Notes: generated by a model not told the origin, from the sequence alone. A stretch of DNA of 64,000 nucleotides from Hyposmocoma kahamanoa (GCF_003589595.1 NW_020653713.1:843159-907158), one strand, 5' to 3'; numbered from the stretch's first letter, positions 44,245-57,394 are shown. A program made the numbers and translations.

Positions 44245-45680
44245 ATTCCAATAAAAAATGTTAGGCAAACTTCTGAGGCCGATTTTTTTTAATGAAAATG
44301 TACCAGCTGTCATTATGTTCCCATTCTTTGATACTTACTTTGTATGCATGTTTTATTTTTTTTTTAATATCAACTTTTTGAATAATAAATACGTGAACTA
44401 CTTATTATTTTATATATTATGTTTCTATTAATAATTTCATTAATTATTTTCAACGTCGTGTCGTGTCTGTGAGCAAATACAGGGTTGATTTCTCTAATCT
44501 TTGAAAATTATTCTCACACAGCTGATCCAACATGTATTACGAGAAGGCGTACATCGAACGGAGAAGCCGACGGTTGACTGCCATTTTAATGTAACTGTTT
44601 AGAGCGGCGGTAGCACGGTGGAACAACAGTTCAAATGCCTATGGGGAAAAATAATTCGGGTTATTTCAGTGGGCCCATATTTCACACGTCAATGACCTCG
44701 TGCGCTAGATCTAGAGACTCCGACGTTTCTCGATTTCGGCTATCACAAGACCCTCATCATGCGGGATGGTAACGTCCTTAAGAAATATCTTCGACTTTGA
44801 CCCATCCAATATCGTAATGTCAGGCGACTTCTCAAGAACAGTCCCGGCCGGGATAACGGGTCGGTCTCAATGCATTTCATTACATTTTAGGCATCTATTT
44901 TGGATCCCGTCTTTCTTATGGCCTAAAATGTGATATTATTATTTTTGATATTATATATACACATATATGATTTATTGATATTATTATTATTATCACTTTT
45001 TCTTGACCAAATACGGTAATAACGAAACGACTTCCGGTAACATCCGTTTTATGCGTGATTACCCGCACCCTCGCGCGCCCTATTTAGTATCCGAAGTAGT
45101 ATAAGTTTTTTCATGTGCACGCGCCTTTTCAGCTGTAATTTTCGTTTCCGTTATAAGTATTTACTTACGTCGTAGTATATGAGTAATATCTCTGTGTCCC
45201 GTTTATATATTATAAATACCCATAGTGCTCTACCGGCTGACTTATTTATTTAGCTTAGAGATACAATGTTCAGTGCTGGGAATGCGTTTTCTAGCAAATA
45301 CTGAGTTTGTAACTTGTTTGTGACCGCGACACACCACACAAAGTATCTCAATATTTAGTGTTCTTTTTACTATTTGTGTGAATAGTTCGTGTTTTAATTT
45401 AAGACATTTTTATTTTTTGCTTTCTTTGTGTTTTTGTTTCGTAATTATTTATTTAAGTTTTACGTTGAATGTTTCGATCATGTTTTGTATCGTTTTCTTT
45501 TTTTTGCTTTTGTGGTGTCATTGTGGTAAACAAATAAATATATTTTCTTTCTTTCAAATTATATAAACAAAATAAATTAGCAAAAATACAACCTCGCCAT
45601 GAATATACATAAAAATATAAATCAAACTTTGGTAACAAAAATGGCTATAACTATAAGTGGCAACCTACTACCGGATGGTC
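44245..45680. other. No gene seen
   Basis: 44640-44920 has moderate GC and looks like an old repeat I cannot classify. Confidence 0.4.
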
Positions 45681-45769
45681 TTAACTTCAAGTCCCTAGCG
45701 CCGGACAACATTCCACTGTGAGCCCAACCACGGCAGCTGGACCACTGTATTCACTCTTCGTCTTGTCTA

Positions 45770-45920
45770 AGCATACTACGCAAGTAGTCGGACTTATTCC
45801 CCGAACGCTATAACTTGGACCGAGAGTGAATGGGCGTTATTTAGGTGTGTATGCTATATATGCACAGCATAAGCAGAGCATAACGTGCGATATATAATCA
45901 GGTAAGATAGAGATCAAGTG
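45770..45920 (+). repeat. Jockey-type LINE 3' fragment
   Basis: CCCCGAACGCTATAACTTGG, AGAGTGAATGGGCGTTATTT and AGGTAAGATAGAGATC correspond to the 22315 copy, diverged and with an insertion near 45870. Confidence 0.55.
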
Positions 45921-45944
45921 CGTACTTATTTGTCTCTCTCTTTG

Positions 45945-46125
45945 TATCTCTAATGAAAAATCCCAAGCAAACATAACGCTATAATTCATTACCAATTTTC
46001 CTTTTAATTAATAAATTTAATTTAGTAAAATTTGTGTTGTTAAAATAAAATAATTGGAAAAAATGTTTGTAATATAAACTGTAATGTTCTTCGGTAAATT
46101 AAAAACAAGATATTTAATCTAATAA
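45945..46125 (+). repeat. Penelope-like 3' UTR fragment
   Basis: CTCTAATGAAAAATCCCAA, as at the coding end of the 47742 copy, then the AT-rich UTR through TTCGGTAAATTAAAAACAAG. Confidence 0.5.
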
Positions 46126-46379
46126 ATTTTGTAACTGTAGTGAATAATCTCAGTACAGAGTACTAAAAAAACTGGCCTCGAAAGTAAGTGGAAATACGTC
46201 TATTTGCTAAGTTTTATTGAAATATCCTTAAGTTCGCCACCATACAGGACTTGACACTGGAGATAATAAAAATCGGTTCTCACTACTCAAAGTACATTGA
46301 GAGAAAAACGCTTTGAATTGGAGATATAGCAAAATCAACCATTAAAGTAATTGCTGCTAAATTAAAGTTAGGCGCTATT

Positions 46380-46600
46380 TATAAAAATGAATCTTCATGC
46401 GTGAACAGCCACCCTTCGAGGTGGATGAATTTCTTCAAAATGAAATGGGACCACTATGGAAGTACCCCGTTTCCAATAAAAAAAGAATCATGAAAATCGG
46501 TTCACAAATACCGGAGTTATCGCGTAGCATACATACAAAAAAAAGAACATACAGACGAATTGAGAACCTCCTCCTTTTTTGAAGTCGGTTAAAAATAGGG
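46380..46600 (+). repeat. Family G repeat, uninterrupted end
   Basis: Ends in GAACCTCCTCCTTTTTTGAA then GTCGGTTAAAAAT. Serves as the reference for the SINE-split copy at 36928. Confidence 0.65.
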
Positions 46601-46602
46601 TG

Positions 46603-46730
46603 GCTGGTGGTATTAATATTAGTCATAACTAGTTGACGACTTTGGAATCACAGTCCGGAATATTGGTTTGTTTGAAAAAAAGAAAATAAATAAATACACG
46701 CGATTTAGATCCGAAATTATAACTTTTTTT
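46603..46730 (+). repeat. Penelope-like terminal fragment
   Basis: GGTATTAATATTAGTCATAA, TTGGTTTGTTTGAAAAAAAG and ACACGCGATTTAGATCCGAA. Directly follows the family G copy. Confidence 0.55.
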
Positions 46731-46799
46731 TAAAAAGAAAATTGTAAAATTGTAGTAACTGTAAGTGAACCAATAAACTGAAAAAAAAAAAAGGAAACC

Positions 46800-47005
46800 G
46801 ATCTCAAGAGTTTGTGAAATTACATCTATCTATTACACATATTTTACTCAGTAACATTGAAATCGGTTAACGGAAAGTGGGTGAAATCAAATAAACCAGA
46901 TCTATCCCACCTCCACAAATGTCGGACTAATCACGTAAACATGCGTAACACACACACACACAACACAGCCGAATTGAGTACCTCCTCTTTTTTAAAAATC
47001 CATTG
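46800..47005 (+). repeat. Family G repeat, diverged
   Basis: CGGTTAACGGAAAGTGGGTG, ATCACGTAAACATGCGTAAC and TGAGTACCTCCTCTTTTTTA in the expected order. Confidence 0.5.
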
Positions 47006-47741
47006 AATATAGTTTCATTTCCAATACTTGAACCTTTTTTTAGTGTTCCTCTAAATATGTCCATGAGTGTAGTATGTTACAACAGAATTATGTCGTTTGT
47101 AGAATTAGTCGCAATTTCCATCTCTTCCCGAAATCGTTAAGGAAATAGTCCTACATTTGTCATCGCGACCCGAAATCAACAGGTGGACGGTTCGTATCCA
47201 CGACTGATGCGATAATGATTTTATGATTGCGCTGACGGATTTAGGTACGAGATAAATTGTTCATGTCTCAATTTTTTCCTACTCAATTCTGGACTGTATT
47301 CTGGAATTATCATTAATTATGCGTGGAACAAGTAATTGAAATCATTGGCTGATACTCTGATCTGATTATAGATAGATCTGTTGTCACTCGCGCCATCTGT
47401 CGGTACGGTATTGTGCAATTTTTGAACTCAACTTGTGAGGTATTAGCTGGTGGTGCGGTGACCAGGCGGAGGAAAATTTTAACAAGGGGTAGCAGTTGAG
47501 CGGAGAAAGGGCATTATTTTCTTACTTTCTTTGCTTGTTAGTTGTGTCTTAGTTAATTATAATATTATCGTTGATTATAAACAGGTACGTAAGTATATAT
47601 ATAATTTAAAAGGTACGGTAAGATACGGTATCGTGGATATTAGAGGTGTCAATAAACAGATTGATACCTCCAATGAACTCTACGCCACTTTAATTTTTGG
47701 ACCTGTTTTGTTTTTATTTTGTTTTTGTTTTTTTTTTGTAG

Positions 47742-47909
47742 TTTGACAAACCCCAGGTCCTTGCAAAAGAAGTCCGTTATCTACCCAGGATGCTGCGAGA
47801 GGCCATTGAAATTAAAAAACATCCTAATTTCAACAGGGAAGATGGTTTCTCCGTACCACCAGTTTGGGATCCAGTATTTCCTCTAATGAAAAATCCCAAA
47901 CAGACATAA
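47742..47909 (+). pseudogene. Penelope-like element C-terminal coding end
   Basis: Fifty-five codons and a TAA. The core reads LREAIEIKKHPNFNREDGFS with W about 6 residues on, the conserved end of the GIY-YIG endonuclease domain in Penelope-like retroelements. A T-rich run ending in GTAG precedes the block, resembling a 3' splice site; Penelope-like elements are known to keep introns. The reverse-transcriptase part is not in the window. Confidence 0.6.
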
Positions 47910-48176
47910 GACTGCAGTACTAAATAATATGTTTTAGTTTATTCTAATTTCTATTAATAATTAATAATAAATTGAACTTAATAAAAATTCATTCGATAAA
48001 ATAATTTGTAAAACTTAATGTAGCGTAAATTGGAATGTTTTCTTTGTAAAATTAAAAATAACTGGGACCATGGGACCTGTAAAGGGCCCGAAACGTCGGT
48101 TTGTTTGAAAAAACAAATATACGCGATTTAAATCCGGAAAAATAGTTTCATTTCCTATGTGTAACAATCGCGAAAA
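47910..48176 (+). repeat. Penelope-like 3' UTR and terminal block
   Basis: AT-rich UTR, then GGGACCATGGGACCTGTAAA, GGGCCCGAAACGTCGGTTTG and TTCCTATGTGTAACAATCGC. This is the best copy of the terminal block. Confidence 0.65.
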
Positions 48177-48178
48177 CG

Positions 48179-48382
48179 CACACACTCAACATAGCCCCGC
48201 TACTAGCGAAACCCTGTATCGCGGGTGCCATGGACACACACATAGACACCACAAATCACACCCAAACTCACGAGAGAAATAAATGTAGGCCGTACAACTA
48301 TTTCTCCCGGCCCGGGAACCGAACCTGGGACCTCTGCGTGGCAGTCCAGCATGGTAACTGTTCGGCCACGGAGGCAGTCTGC
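48179..48382 (-). repeat. tRNA-derived SINE S1
   Basis: Full minus-strand copy abutting the Penelope terminus: CACACACTCAACATAGCCCC at its 3' end, B box (GGTTCGGTTCC) and A box (TGGCCGAACAGTTACC) at the right. Confidence 0.75.
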
Positions 48383-48839
48383 AGTGGCAGTGTTCCTCAG
48401 ATCACACAGACATCTAACCAAGGCACCAAGCGCACTATTTGTACGTCCCGTTACTCGGTATCACAAAATAAATATTACTAAGAAAAGTAAGAAAATGTCC
48501 TCAGTCAAAATTTAGAAAAAAATCAACTTTACTAACGGTGCAGTGGCAATAAAAAGTTATAATAAATTAAACTACCAATTAAAAAATGAATAATGAGATA
48601 AAACGTTTAATAAAGTTGAAAAGCAATTTCTCCTAAATGAATGTTTTTACTCATTGGAAGAATATTCCTATGTTTAAATCTTCTATATCATACATTAATA
48701 CATTAATGATTAGATTAAGGAATAACATTAGATTAAAACTTCGATCTGTTTCTGTTTCCAAACACTTCTACGCCTTGATATGTTTGATGTACTTATGTAA
48801 AATTATTAAGATTACCAGGAAAAACCGGATTTACATTTG

Positions 48840-48925
48840 TCTGACGTGTCGTGTCGTGACTAGACTTTTCCAAGCCGACGCCGCAGATGAATTTGATTGG
48901 CGTAAAATCGGCGTGGTGAAAATTT
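48840..48925 (+). repeat. Small repeat shared with 12395-12515
   Basis: GTGACTAGACTTTTCC and TTGATTGGCGTAAAATCGGC correspond to CTGGACTAGACAAAAAAAG and TTGACCGGCGTAAAATTGGT at 12391-12490. Likely a diverged MITE. Confidence 0.4.
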
Positions 48926-49879
48926 ATTTAATTCAAAATAATAATTTCGTCCAATTAATTAATTATATCCTCTCTGCATACTCTTGTCCCAATCATATCA
49001 TACTAGAATTACATAGTAACATAATTTATTTGTTACTGCTATTTTTTTTAATGTATTTTTATTTCACGGACGAAAATAACCGAGACAGTGCGCTGTGCTT
49101 TTTCATTCCAGCGCCACTCCGACAGTTAAAAACAATTAAAAATCTACCAAAAGCCACCGATGATGAATGGCATATTATGTAATAAATTGATAAAGTTTTA
49201 TTAAAAATCTACCATCGTGGAAATACTGAATTTGAATTCAAATTGCGTAATAAATTAGGCATTACTTAGTTTTAAGAAACGAAATTGAAGACATAGTAAA
49301 AAAGTCTGAACATCATAAATTGATTATTAACTAGATTGTTAGAGTGTCTTGGTCACAGATATACAATAACAAATATATTAATTGACTGTGGCATATTTGC
49401 TTGATCCGCGACAAGTGATAAAGGTTGATTTATACAATGTTTAAGTGTTTTTTTAAACACCTGTAACAACTATAACCTCAACCCGCCAATAGCTGTACTC
49501 TGAAACGCGCTATCGTTTTGTTAACTCCAATCGTATAAGTAATCTCATATGTATTAAATTATTGATGCTTACTACCACTACAGCATTGATACGGCACTGA
49601 ACGGCACTCAAGTTGTTGAGACAATTCGGTCCTTTTACTGCTATTCTAAGGTTTTGGCACTGAACTGTGTGCTTTCACGCTACTGAGACATACAGCTGGG
49701 TCCCTAGCCGCATACCTTTTTGTTTCGTCGTGTATCTAATATACGCCTTGTGCACTTTCCGTCTGCGTCTCAATTTCTACGCACCCCCTCCGCTCACCAG
49801 CGCTACACACCTGAAAAAACATATACGCCACGGCGATTTCACGCCGATAACGCCTCCGCCGCCGGTCGAAAAACCCCAG

Positions 49880-50085
49880 ACGCCGCCGCCGATAATTTTA
49901 CGATCGGCGCACATGTCTAGTCGTGTTGCGTCAGACCGGTATCGGTTTCATACACACACAACAAGCCGTCACGTCAGACACACGACTCACTAATTTAAAT
50001 CTGGTTCGATTTATGAAACCGTTCTGACACGTCACGACTATATAGACATGTGCGCCGATCGTAAAATTATCGGCGGCTATAACAG
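49880..50085. mobile_element. Inverted-repeat element (MITE-like)
   Basis: About 65-bp arms. Left starts GCCGCCGATAATTTTACGAT and continues CGGCGCACATGTCTA...GTCGTG...GTTTCAT; right is its reverse complement with a few changes. A ~60-bp spacer lies between. A microrepeat of CGCCGCCG precedes the left arm. No target duplication identified. Confidence 0.6.
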
Positions 50086-50159
50086 ACAAATGTAAATCCG
50101 GTGTTACATAACACGATAAATGGATATTTATCGTCAATAATATTGTATTATTGGCGCAT

Positions 50160-50312
50160 TCTATGCCTTTACCATGACCTTACAGCGACAGTTATCGCTA
50201 GCGGCTGCGTAAAATGTTTGTATAAAAAATGTTGTTTCTTTTTGTGACCGCTAGAGGTGCTGTATAATTTTCCATACAAAATTGTGAACTAATTTACAAG
50301 CAATTGAAATAA
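50160..50312. mobile_element. MITE M3, second copy (one end lost)
   Basis: Shares ATGCCTTTACCATGA (end), a TAAAATGTTTGTA block, GACCGCTAGAGGTGCTGTAT and CCATACAAAATTGTGAA with the reverse complement of 31031-31213. The second terminal repeat is missing. Confidence 0.5.
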
Positions 50313-51424
50313 AATTCTCACTTGTTCAAAATGTCGCTCTCTTGATGGCGTTTCTTCTTTTGTACACAGCACACAGAACACGGGTCCTTCCATATTTATT
50401 TTTAACAGATGTATTCGCTCGTATGTTTTTCAATTTCCATTACGCGCGGGACAAACGAAACGTTATTGTTTTTTGATTTATACAAAATGTCTGTGTCGTC
50501 GATGTCCATTTATTTCTATTGAATTGTCATAAAGGGCAAAAGGTTCATATTTGTGTTTTAAGACAAATACTCATTCTGCCTTTACAAACAACCTTGTTCC
50601 AAATTGTTTTTCTTTTATTTAACGTGGGTATGTTACTTTAATCATTATAAATATTTACACCGAATTTATTGTCATTAGAGAAAATGAAAGAGAATAAATA
50701 GTAACATCAAACTATATTGTTTTTATTTTGATAATATACAGGTAAGGTACAATAAAAGCTTGAATACTAGAAAGTAAAACTAGGATTTTTAAATTATGCT
50801 ATGCTAATTAATGCATTGGGCAATGTAGCCCTTGGGTTTAGCAGACAGTTTATTGATTTTTTTGTATAAAATTTTGTACAAATGAAGGCACTGGAACCAC
50901 ACTGGCCAAGGGTTTCGACTCCAAAGGCTGTAAATAGGTAGTAGGTGCCGAGATCCTGGTACTTATTACATAATATCAAATTATATTTTAAGAAATATAA
51001 AAATGTATTAATTATTAATTCATTTATTTATTTTAAATAATATGGTATTATCTCTACCTATTAAGTAACCTAAGAAGACTCTATTTGCATAATACCTGAT
51101 ATACATAATATCTAGATAAAACGTCAACAAACAAAACAATATTTATTGCTGATAGTTTCCCAGAATGTTGTAATTTTGTGGAGAAGCGTGCAGAAAGTGG
51201 TAGTTTTCTGCACGAAGGCAGAATAATTTCTTTTTAAATTTCGAGCAAAAAGGAGTTTCTTTGATTAGCATACAATTATGAGCAATTTAGTTGCAGAAAA
51301 ATTAATAAAGAAAGAAAAGAACAATGAACCGGCTACATTAACGTAAACTCTTATTAATTGTCAAATTACTTAATTGTTTTTCTTTGTAAATACATACATT
51401 TGAGTAGGTTTTGATGGTCTAGAC

Positions 51425-51545
51425 ACGTTTTTAGTTGCAGTGCCACTCAGAGCTTTAAATTGCAAAGATCTTAGGAGCAATGCCACTGTATCCGTCACCC
51501 TGAAACATGAGCTGACAAGTCCTATAAGGTTACAGAAAAGTGGGA
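51425..51545 (-). repeat. 290-bp repeat R290, fragment
   Basis: Central part only: AGTGCCACTCAGAGCTTTAA through CACCCTGAAACATGAGCTGA. It then runs into a 90-bp segment encoding AQDRRRHRQEKAW, similar to RTE-type LINE C-termini. Confidence 0.55.
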
Positions 51546-51929
51546 CGTTCTGCAGTGAGATAAACGACCGCGCCAAAGTCACGGGTCGTACATGTATGGT
51601 ACTAGCGCAAGATCGTCGACGTCACAGACAAGAGAAGGCCTGGCTGTACAGATGTCGATTTTTTATGAACATCTAGGTATATAAGTATCTAAAGCTGGAA
51701 ACTGATATATTACGACTTATTAAAACTACGTATTGTAGAAAACAACAAGCTGTTTTCTCACAAACGCCAACATTGTAGCAAATTCTATCGAGCGTAATGT
51801 ATTCGCTTGTAATAACCTAGTTTTCTTACTAAGAAAACAATAATATACTTAGTATTCGCAGCAGTCAAGTTCCTTGTGTCCTTGTTCGTCCATCAAGCAT
51901 TATTGTGAGCATTACTGTGATCCGGGGAA

Positions 51930-52105
51930 GGGTTAAGGATGCTAGTGAACAACAGTCACATAGGATTTGTCAACTTCTTGACTTTACCATCTCAGCCAGC
52001 CGTGACTATGGGGCCCATAAAGTTGGTTTGTTTGAAACAAAAAATCGATTTAGAAAAAAAGCGTTTTAGATCCGAAAAAATAGTTTCATTTCCTACAACA
52101 ACAAG
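51930..52105 (+). repeat. Penelope-like terminal fragment
   Basis: GACTTTACCATCTCAGCCAG, GCCGTGACTATGGGGCCCAT and TTGGTTTGTTTGAAACAAAA, ending AATAGTTTCATTTCCTA. Confidence 0.6.
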
Positions 52106-52644
52106 TCCCTCACTTTATGTGGAGTGGTGTTGAACTCATAAAAACATACACTAAATTTCGTTTTACTTACATTTATTCAATGGGTATGTAATTATTTTTT
52201 TCATGTCTAGCTAAGTGTATTATTCACAATGCACACGACTGCACCTCTACGGTACAATCGACGACAGGGAAGCCATAACGCATTTAATCAAACGAATGGA
52301 TTGTAGGCAGTACTTTGTTATCAATGGCGCCATCCTTCTACACTTCCATACGCAAGTGTTCGTGTTTATAAATATATAACGTAAATTATTGCGTAAGCGA
52401 AACTTATTCTCATGTCTTAATATCAAAACGAGTAATTTATTTTACAGCTTTTGTGAGTACTTACGCGTTCAAAAATTTATATTTCTGTTCATTTAAATTC
52501 ATGTAACAACTGTACAAACTTTGTAAGGCTTTAAAATATCACGGGTAGACTTTGTAAATCAATGGGTAGACGTCGTTTTCATGAAGTCATATCACAAAGG
52601 TTATGTTCGGTACTAATGCAAAAGTTTTCGCTTCGACTTTATTG

Positions 52645-52946
52645 GTACATAGCATTGACTTACAATTATATGGACGTCGGGTCCGCGCTAAAAAGTGTCC
52701 GAACTTATAGGACGTTAAAATCGTATACAGAGCGTCATTCACGCTTTAGTATTCGTTTGTTCGACTAACAGCGAAGCAAGCAAAATTAGACAGTACTGCG
52801 ATGACATTACAATTTAAATTCAACGTTTTAGCTTTTTCATATTCCTTTACATGTCACTACATTTAAATAGGTTGACTTGGGACATTTTTTTCGTGGTTTT
52901 TGTATTAGACCCGTCGTCCATTTATTTGTAAGTCAATGGTACATAG
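52645..52946. mobile_element. MITE M2 with perfect 8-bp target duplication
   Basis: Element 52653-52938 (286 bp), opposite internal orientation to the other two copies. GTACATAG is at 52645-52652 and 52939-52946. End repeats CATTGACTTACAATTATATG and CATTGACTTACAAATAAATG. Confidence 0.85.
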
Positions 52947-53574
52947 TATTAATTAATTCAAATTTATTCCGTACTAATACGGTTCATTTTGCTTGGGTCG
53001 AGTGGCTGGGACACTGGCTTTATTTCAGAATTTGTTTTTTTACAAAGGAAATTAAAGGTATTTGAGAAAGGTTTATAGTATAGTTTACGTGTTCTCTTTA
53101 GTTCAGTTGATATAAAAAAAAAATCATCAATAATCATTTGAGGTTGTATTGTAATAGACTCATAAGATTAATTTACATTCATTTAGTAGCTGGTTCTTAT
53201 TCATATATTGACTCCCATCATCATAGGATCTAGTGTCACTGGAGCCAAGTACATTTATCAGCTTGTAAGCCAAAAAGGAGTACGATGTGCTGAAGGTCCA
53301 AATTGTTGAATAGCAAGGAATGACTCTTAATAGACTCTAATGACCCTTCTAGTTGCGGAGGTCAAGATATCTGAATATTTTTGTGATAACCAAGCCCTGC
53401 AAGCACTTTCGACGAATAGATGTACAGAAATGAACAATGTTATTGTACAGGATGTTACGTAAACATCCAATAATGAAAAAGTACATGAAAGCGTCCATAA
53501 CTCTAACCATAAAGCAGAAACAGTTTAATGAGGTATTGATTATTGTCCATAATTATTTTTATTATTTCCGGATA

Positions 53575-53770
53575 CAGATATAGGTATACAACTTTTTTTA
53601 TGATACCAAATGACTAAAGATCTGAGGGGCACTGTTCCCACGCCCATCACCTTGGGACATAAGTTAATTTGTCTCATGTGCATATAATTTCACCAGCGCT
53701 TTTACTCTTCAAAATCGGAACGCAGTAATGGTCACATTGGCATGTGGCAGTGCTTCCCTGGACTTTAAGT
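53575..53770 (-). repeat. 290-bp repeat R290, old copy
   Basis: GATCTGAGGGGCACTG, GGGACATAAGTTAATTTGTC and ATAATTTCACCAGCGCTTTT remain; about 20% or more diverged by eye and shortened. Confidence 0.5.
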
Positions 53771-53774
53771 AGTT

Positions 53775-56700
53775 CTATCCAATATTTTTGAATAAAGCTC
53801 ACACTCATGTCCGCAATCATCCTTAGGATTCTGTTGGTGTTACATCACAATCTGCTTTTCAGGGAAATCGCCCTTTTCAAATTGTCAATGCAGGCTTCCG
53901 CAACGTGAACACTCCAAAGTGTTAATCCTAGCAGTCTTGAATAATGCGTACTATTAAGTCCATTGTTGACATGAATGATCAAGTCCAACGTAGTCGTAGC
54001 TTTGAGATAGACAGAGATATGTCTATCCTTAAAGCTGTCAACTGCCTACCCTCATTCGTTGTCGGTGACTACCCTCATCTTGACTTGTTACGGCGTTAGC
54101 ATTGTCACTATTCTTTTGCCGACACCGCACTCACACGTGAAATTTAAGTCATATCTTTTTTTGGGTTACTGCTGACAGAAGCACTAATGATCGTATTCCA
54201 TCACTAGATAATTTAAATCGTCAAAAATGTTCGGCACTTTGTGGTTTCGATGGCTTCACTAACGAACGTGATACATGATCAAGAGTACATTAAGCTTGAC
54301 ACTTAAGATTTAAATGTAACTTTTTGCTGCTTCCAATAAGAATGGACCGAAGTCCAAATAAACGAACTTGATAATGTTTTTTTAAATAAGAGTTTTGGCT
54401 TGGATACAAGTTCTTAGAGACATGTCTTCGTATAATTATCGGAATCCTTATTGAATATTTTCCATTGTGGTTCTACAACATTATGTTTTCACTTTCTCTT
54501 AAATAACTTAGTTCTCTTGTTTGGGCTTTCTAAATAGTCTTTTAAGCGGCGGGAGTCAATAGTTATGTTTTCACTTTCACTTATATCACATTTTTGTCAC
54601 TTTTAACAAAAACTTTAAATTCGTAATTATTGGAATGAAATGAAATGAATGAAATTAAAAGGAGGAATATAGTTCTAACTTTCTTCGTAACGTCTTTATA
54701 ATACACTTAAAATAAAATTAATCTTTATAAAAATCATACTTCTAATTTCAAAACGCAGCCATTATGCCAACTTGATAATATCAAGATAAGAAAATGGTCG
54801 GGTTTTAAAGTTAGACGTATGTTCTTGACAGCACCTAGTGACGTTCCGTCAAAAGTATTTTGTGTCAAGCATTGTGCTTACGCCGCAAGAAATCGAGATA
54901 CGGATAGTTATTGACAAGGAAAGAGTATCTAAGCTGTTAATTACCGCTTGCTAGTCGGGTGAAAAGCAAAAGGTTATACCGTGGTAAGACACACGAAAGC
55001 CGTTACATCTGAAATGTAATTTGTCACTCATATTGTTGCGTAAGCTGATTCACTAAGCTCTTTTATCCGCTATCTAACACAGCGTTGTTGCCGATCTCAG
55101 ACGACAGATATTCCGATATTATACAAAGAGCTTGAACTTTATTCTAGACCATCAAAACGCATTTAAAGCAGTAGATTATGTAACCATTCTGAGGATCCAT
55201 TTTTCTTCTTCTTTTACTGTCCCACATTTTTTAATAAAAAAATACGGCGAATTTATAAAGAAATAAAATAGAATTTATTAATCACTTGTACCACTCAAAA
55301 TTGTCGTTTGAACATGTGAATGACTGGCAACACTACAATTCTACATGACAATATCTAAGCTTCAAATCCAGCTATCGGGATTATATAAAAAATAAGTGTA
55401 ACTTATTTAAAACCAGTGGATTTTAAAAAAACAATTAGACTTATTTTTTACTTCTTATAAAATGTATCAACTACGAGTCCATTATTACATTATTACAACA
55501 TCTAATGAGGTTGGCTAAAATACTATGTCCCAAGCCGTAAATCTATTTGAATGTCACTTATTGACACGGTGGACACGTCAACATCGTAGACATTTTTTAT
55601 TCCTGTATTTTGTTTAATTCGCTTCTCTGAGGTATATTACTGTTGTGTTTTTTATTTATTCATCACTGACTTTTGACTATTCTTTACGGACATTATTTCG
55701 ATCGAACCCGATTATTAGCTACAGTGACAGCTGTCAAATTACGACAATATACGTTTCGTCGAACGCATTATCGTTTATTCTCATAATTGTAGAATTACAT
55801 TTTTCAGCAATTTCTATTAGAATTAAAAAAAATGCAGTTAATAAATGCTGTTCAATATAATTTTAGAAATTTTTGACGTAAGTTGAACCTTGGTACAAAA
55901 TTGGGCCCAAAAATGAAGGGATCCTTTACGCGTTGGTCATCCATTTAAAATATTATGTAATGTTGTAATGTGTTTTTCCTCGCGATTGCCCCGCCACACC
56001 TGGTTTGATGTCCGAGTAGATAAGACGGGGTGCGGCAGTTATGGCAGCCGCTATTACTTGTCGTCGCGACAGTACTAATGTCACCATGATCGTTTTATGG
56101 GCTTATTGCTGGAACGACTTTTATTACTTTTATCTTTTTGTATTCTTAATTGTAGCACGGTTTTTAGTTCAATTAACAATAATATAACTTAATAAAATTG
56201 CATATGACTATTTGAGATAAGAAAAATAATTAAGTATGTGTACACACCGCCCCAATTAGCGGAACAAAAAGATCAAAATATAAAATAGTATCGTTTATGT
56301 ATAAATGTTGACGGTTGTAATTGCTGCAGCTGCATGCACTTTCATTTCTAATTAATTTATGCTTGTTTAGTAGTGACACCCGCTTGATAACGTGAAAGAA
56401 AAACATTACGATGAAATCTGTACATCGAAAAAGGTTCACAAACCTTGGAAAACGAGTGAAAACTCGAATTGAGTAAGGGTGTCAACAACGGCCCAAAAAC
56501 CTCACTTATTAAAAAGGTCCCTCGCTTTCAGCATTCCACGGTAAAAAGTTCACTTCCTATTATAGATTTGATAGCGCCAGGGTTTTAACCCAGAGTTTTG
56601 TTAACGCCGTGTTTAAACCCATTAATGCCCAAACTCGGAGGCAAAAACTAATTATTTCTTGTAAATAAAGTTTTGTTCAAATTGAATGATATTATTACAA

Positions 56701-57020
56701 AATGTTTATTGGTTTTTGATATAGACGATTCGATATGCTCTTTATTGATGGATTCGTTTGAAAATTGCATTAAAATAAATCGATACAAAAAATCGTTAGA
56801 TCGTATGCACATGAATCGATCTTCATAAAAATCGAACCGTAATGTGCATCCTTACTAGTGAGAATCCACAGGAGTGCAAGGCGGGTATTTGGGTGGAGAT
56901 GCCTCGTCTCTTAGGTAACCTATCACAAACTCGATTTTTTTTCCGAATTATAACGAAACCGTTGTTCTTTCAGGATAATATGTTGGATGTTTATCCGAAA
57001 GACTTCTATTCTATTCTATA
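53775..57020. other. No gene seen
   Basis: Over 3 kb without a supported exon, RNA gene or recognised repeat. Confidence 0.4.
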
Positions 57021-57027
57021 ACTATTC

Positions 57028-57145
57028 AGTTAGGTTAAGTTAGGTTTAAAAGAAAAAATATTTTTCTCTCAAAATTACTTTCGAGGTTATGAAAATTCCA
57101 GCAAACGTTATTTCTGGAAAAAGTCATTTCGGACTACTGATTAAA
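57028..57145 (+). repeat. Dispersed repeat, copy 2 of 2 (no R1 insert)
   Basis: CAGTTAGGTTAAGTTAGGTT through GCAAACGTTATTTCTGGAAA matches 33183-33300; here no LINE precedes it. Confidence 0.6.
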
Positions 57146-57394
57146 AAATTACACCAAATTCGTCATTTCTGCTCTCGATTTTGGGCAATAATAGGTTAAA
57201 ACCCAGCGCTGTGGGTGAAAACCCGGCCATAAAATGATTTGATTGAGTATTAACCTACCGCCCATCTCTGCTTATTATACGGGTACAATCGAGGTTTTTG
57301 GTTATGGTCTATAATGCATGATCAAAAAACGCAGCTGTAATTAGGAACTATCTTAATTTTGTTGTTAACCCGACCACCTGCGGTAATTAGTTGT

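Noticed and set aside
48637..49182. A 181-codon plus-strand open frame
   Set aside because: Composition is what AT-rich DNA gives by chance, it crosses a dispersed repeat shared with 12395-12515, and no domain or splice context supports it.
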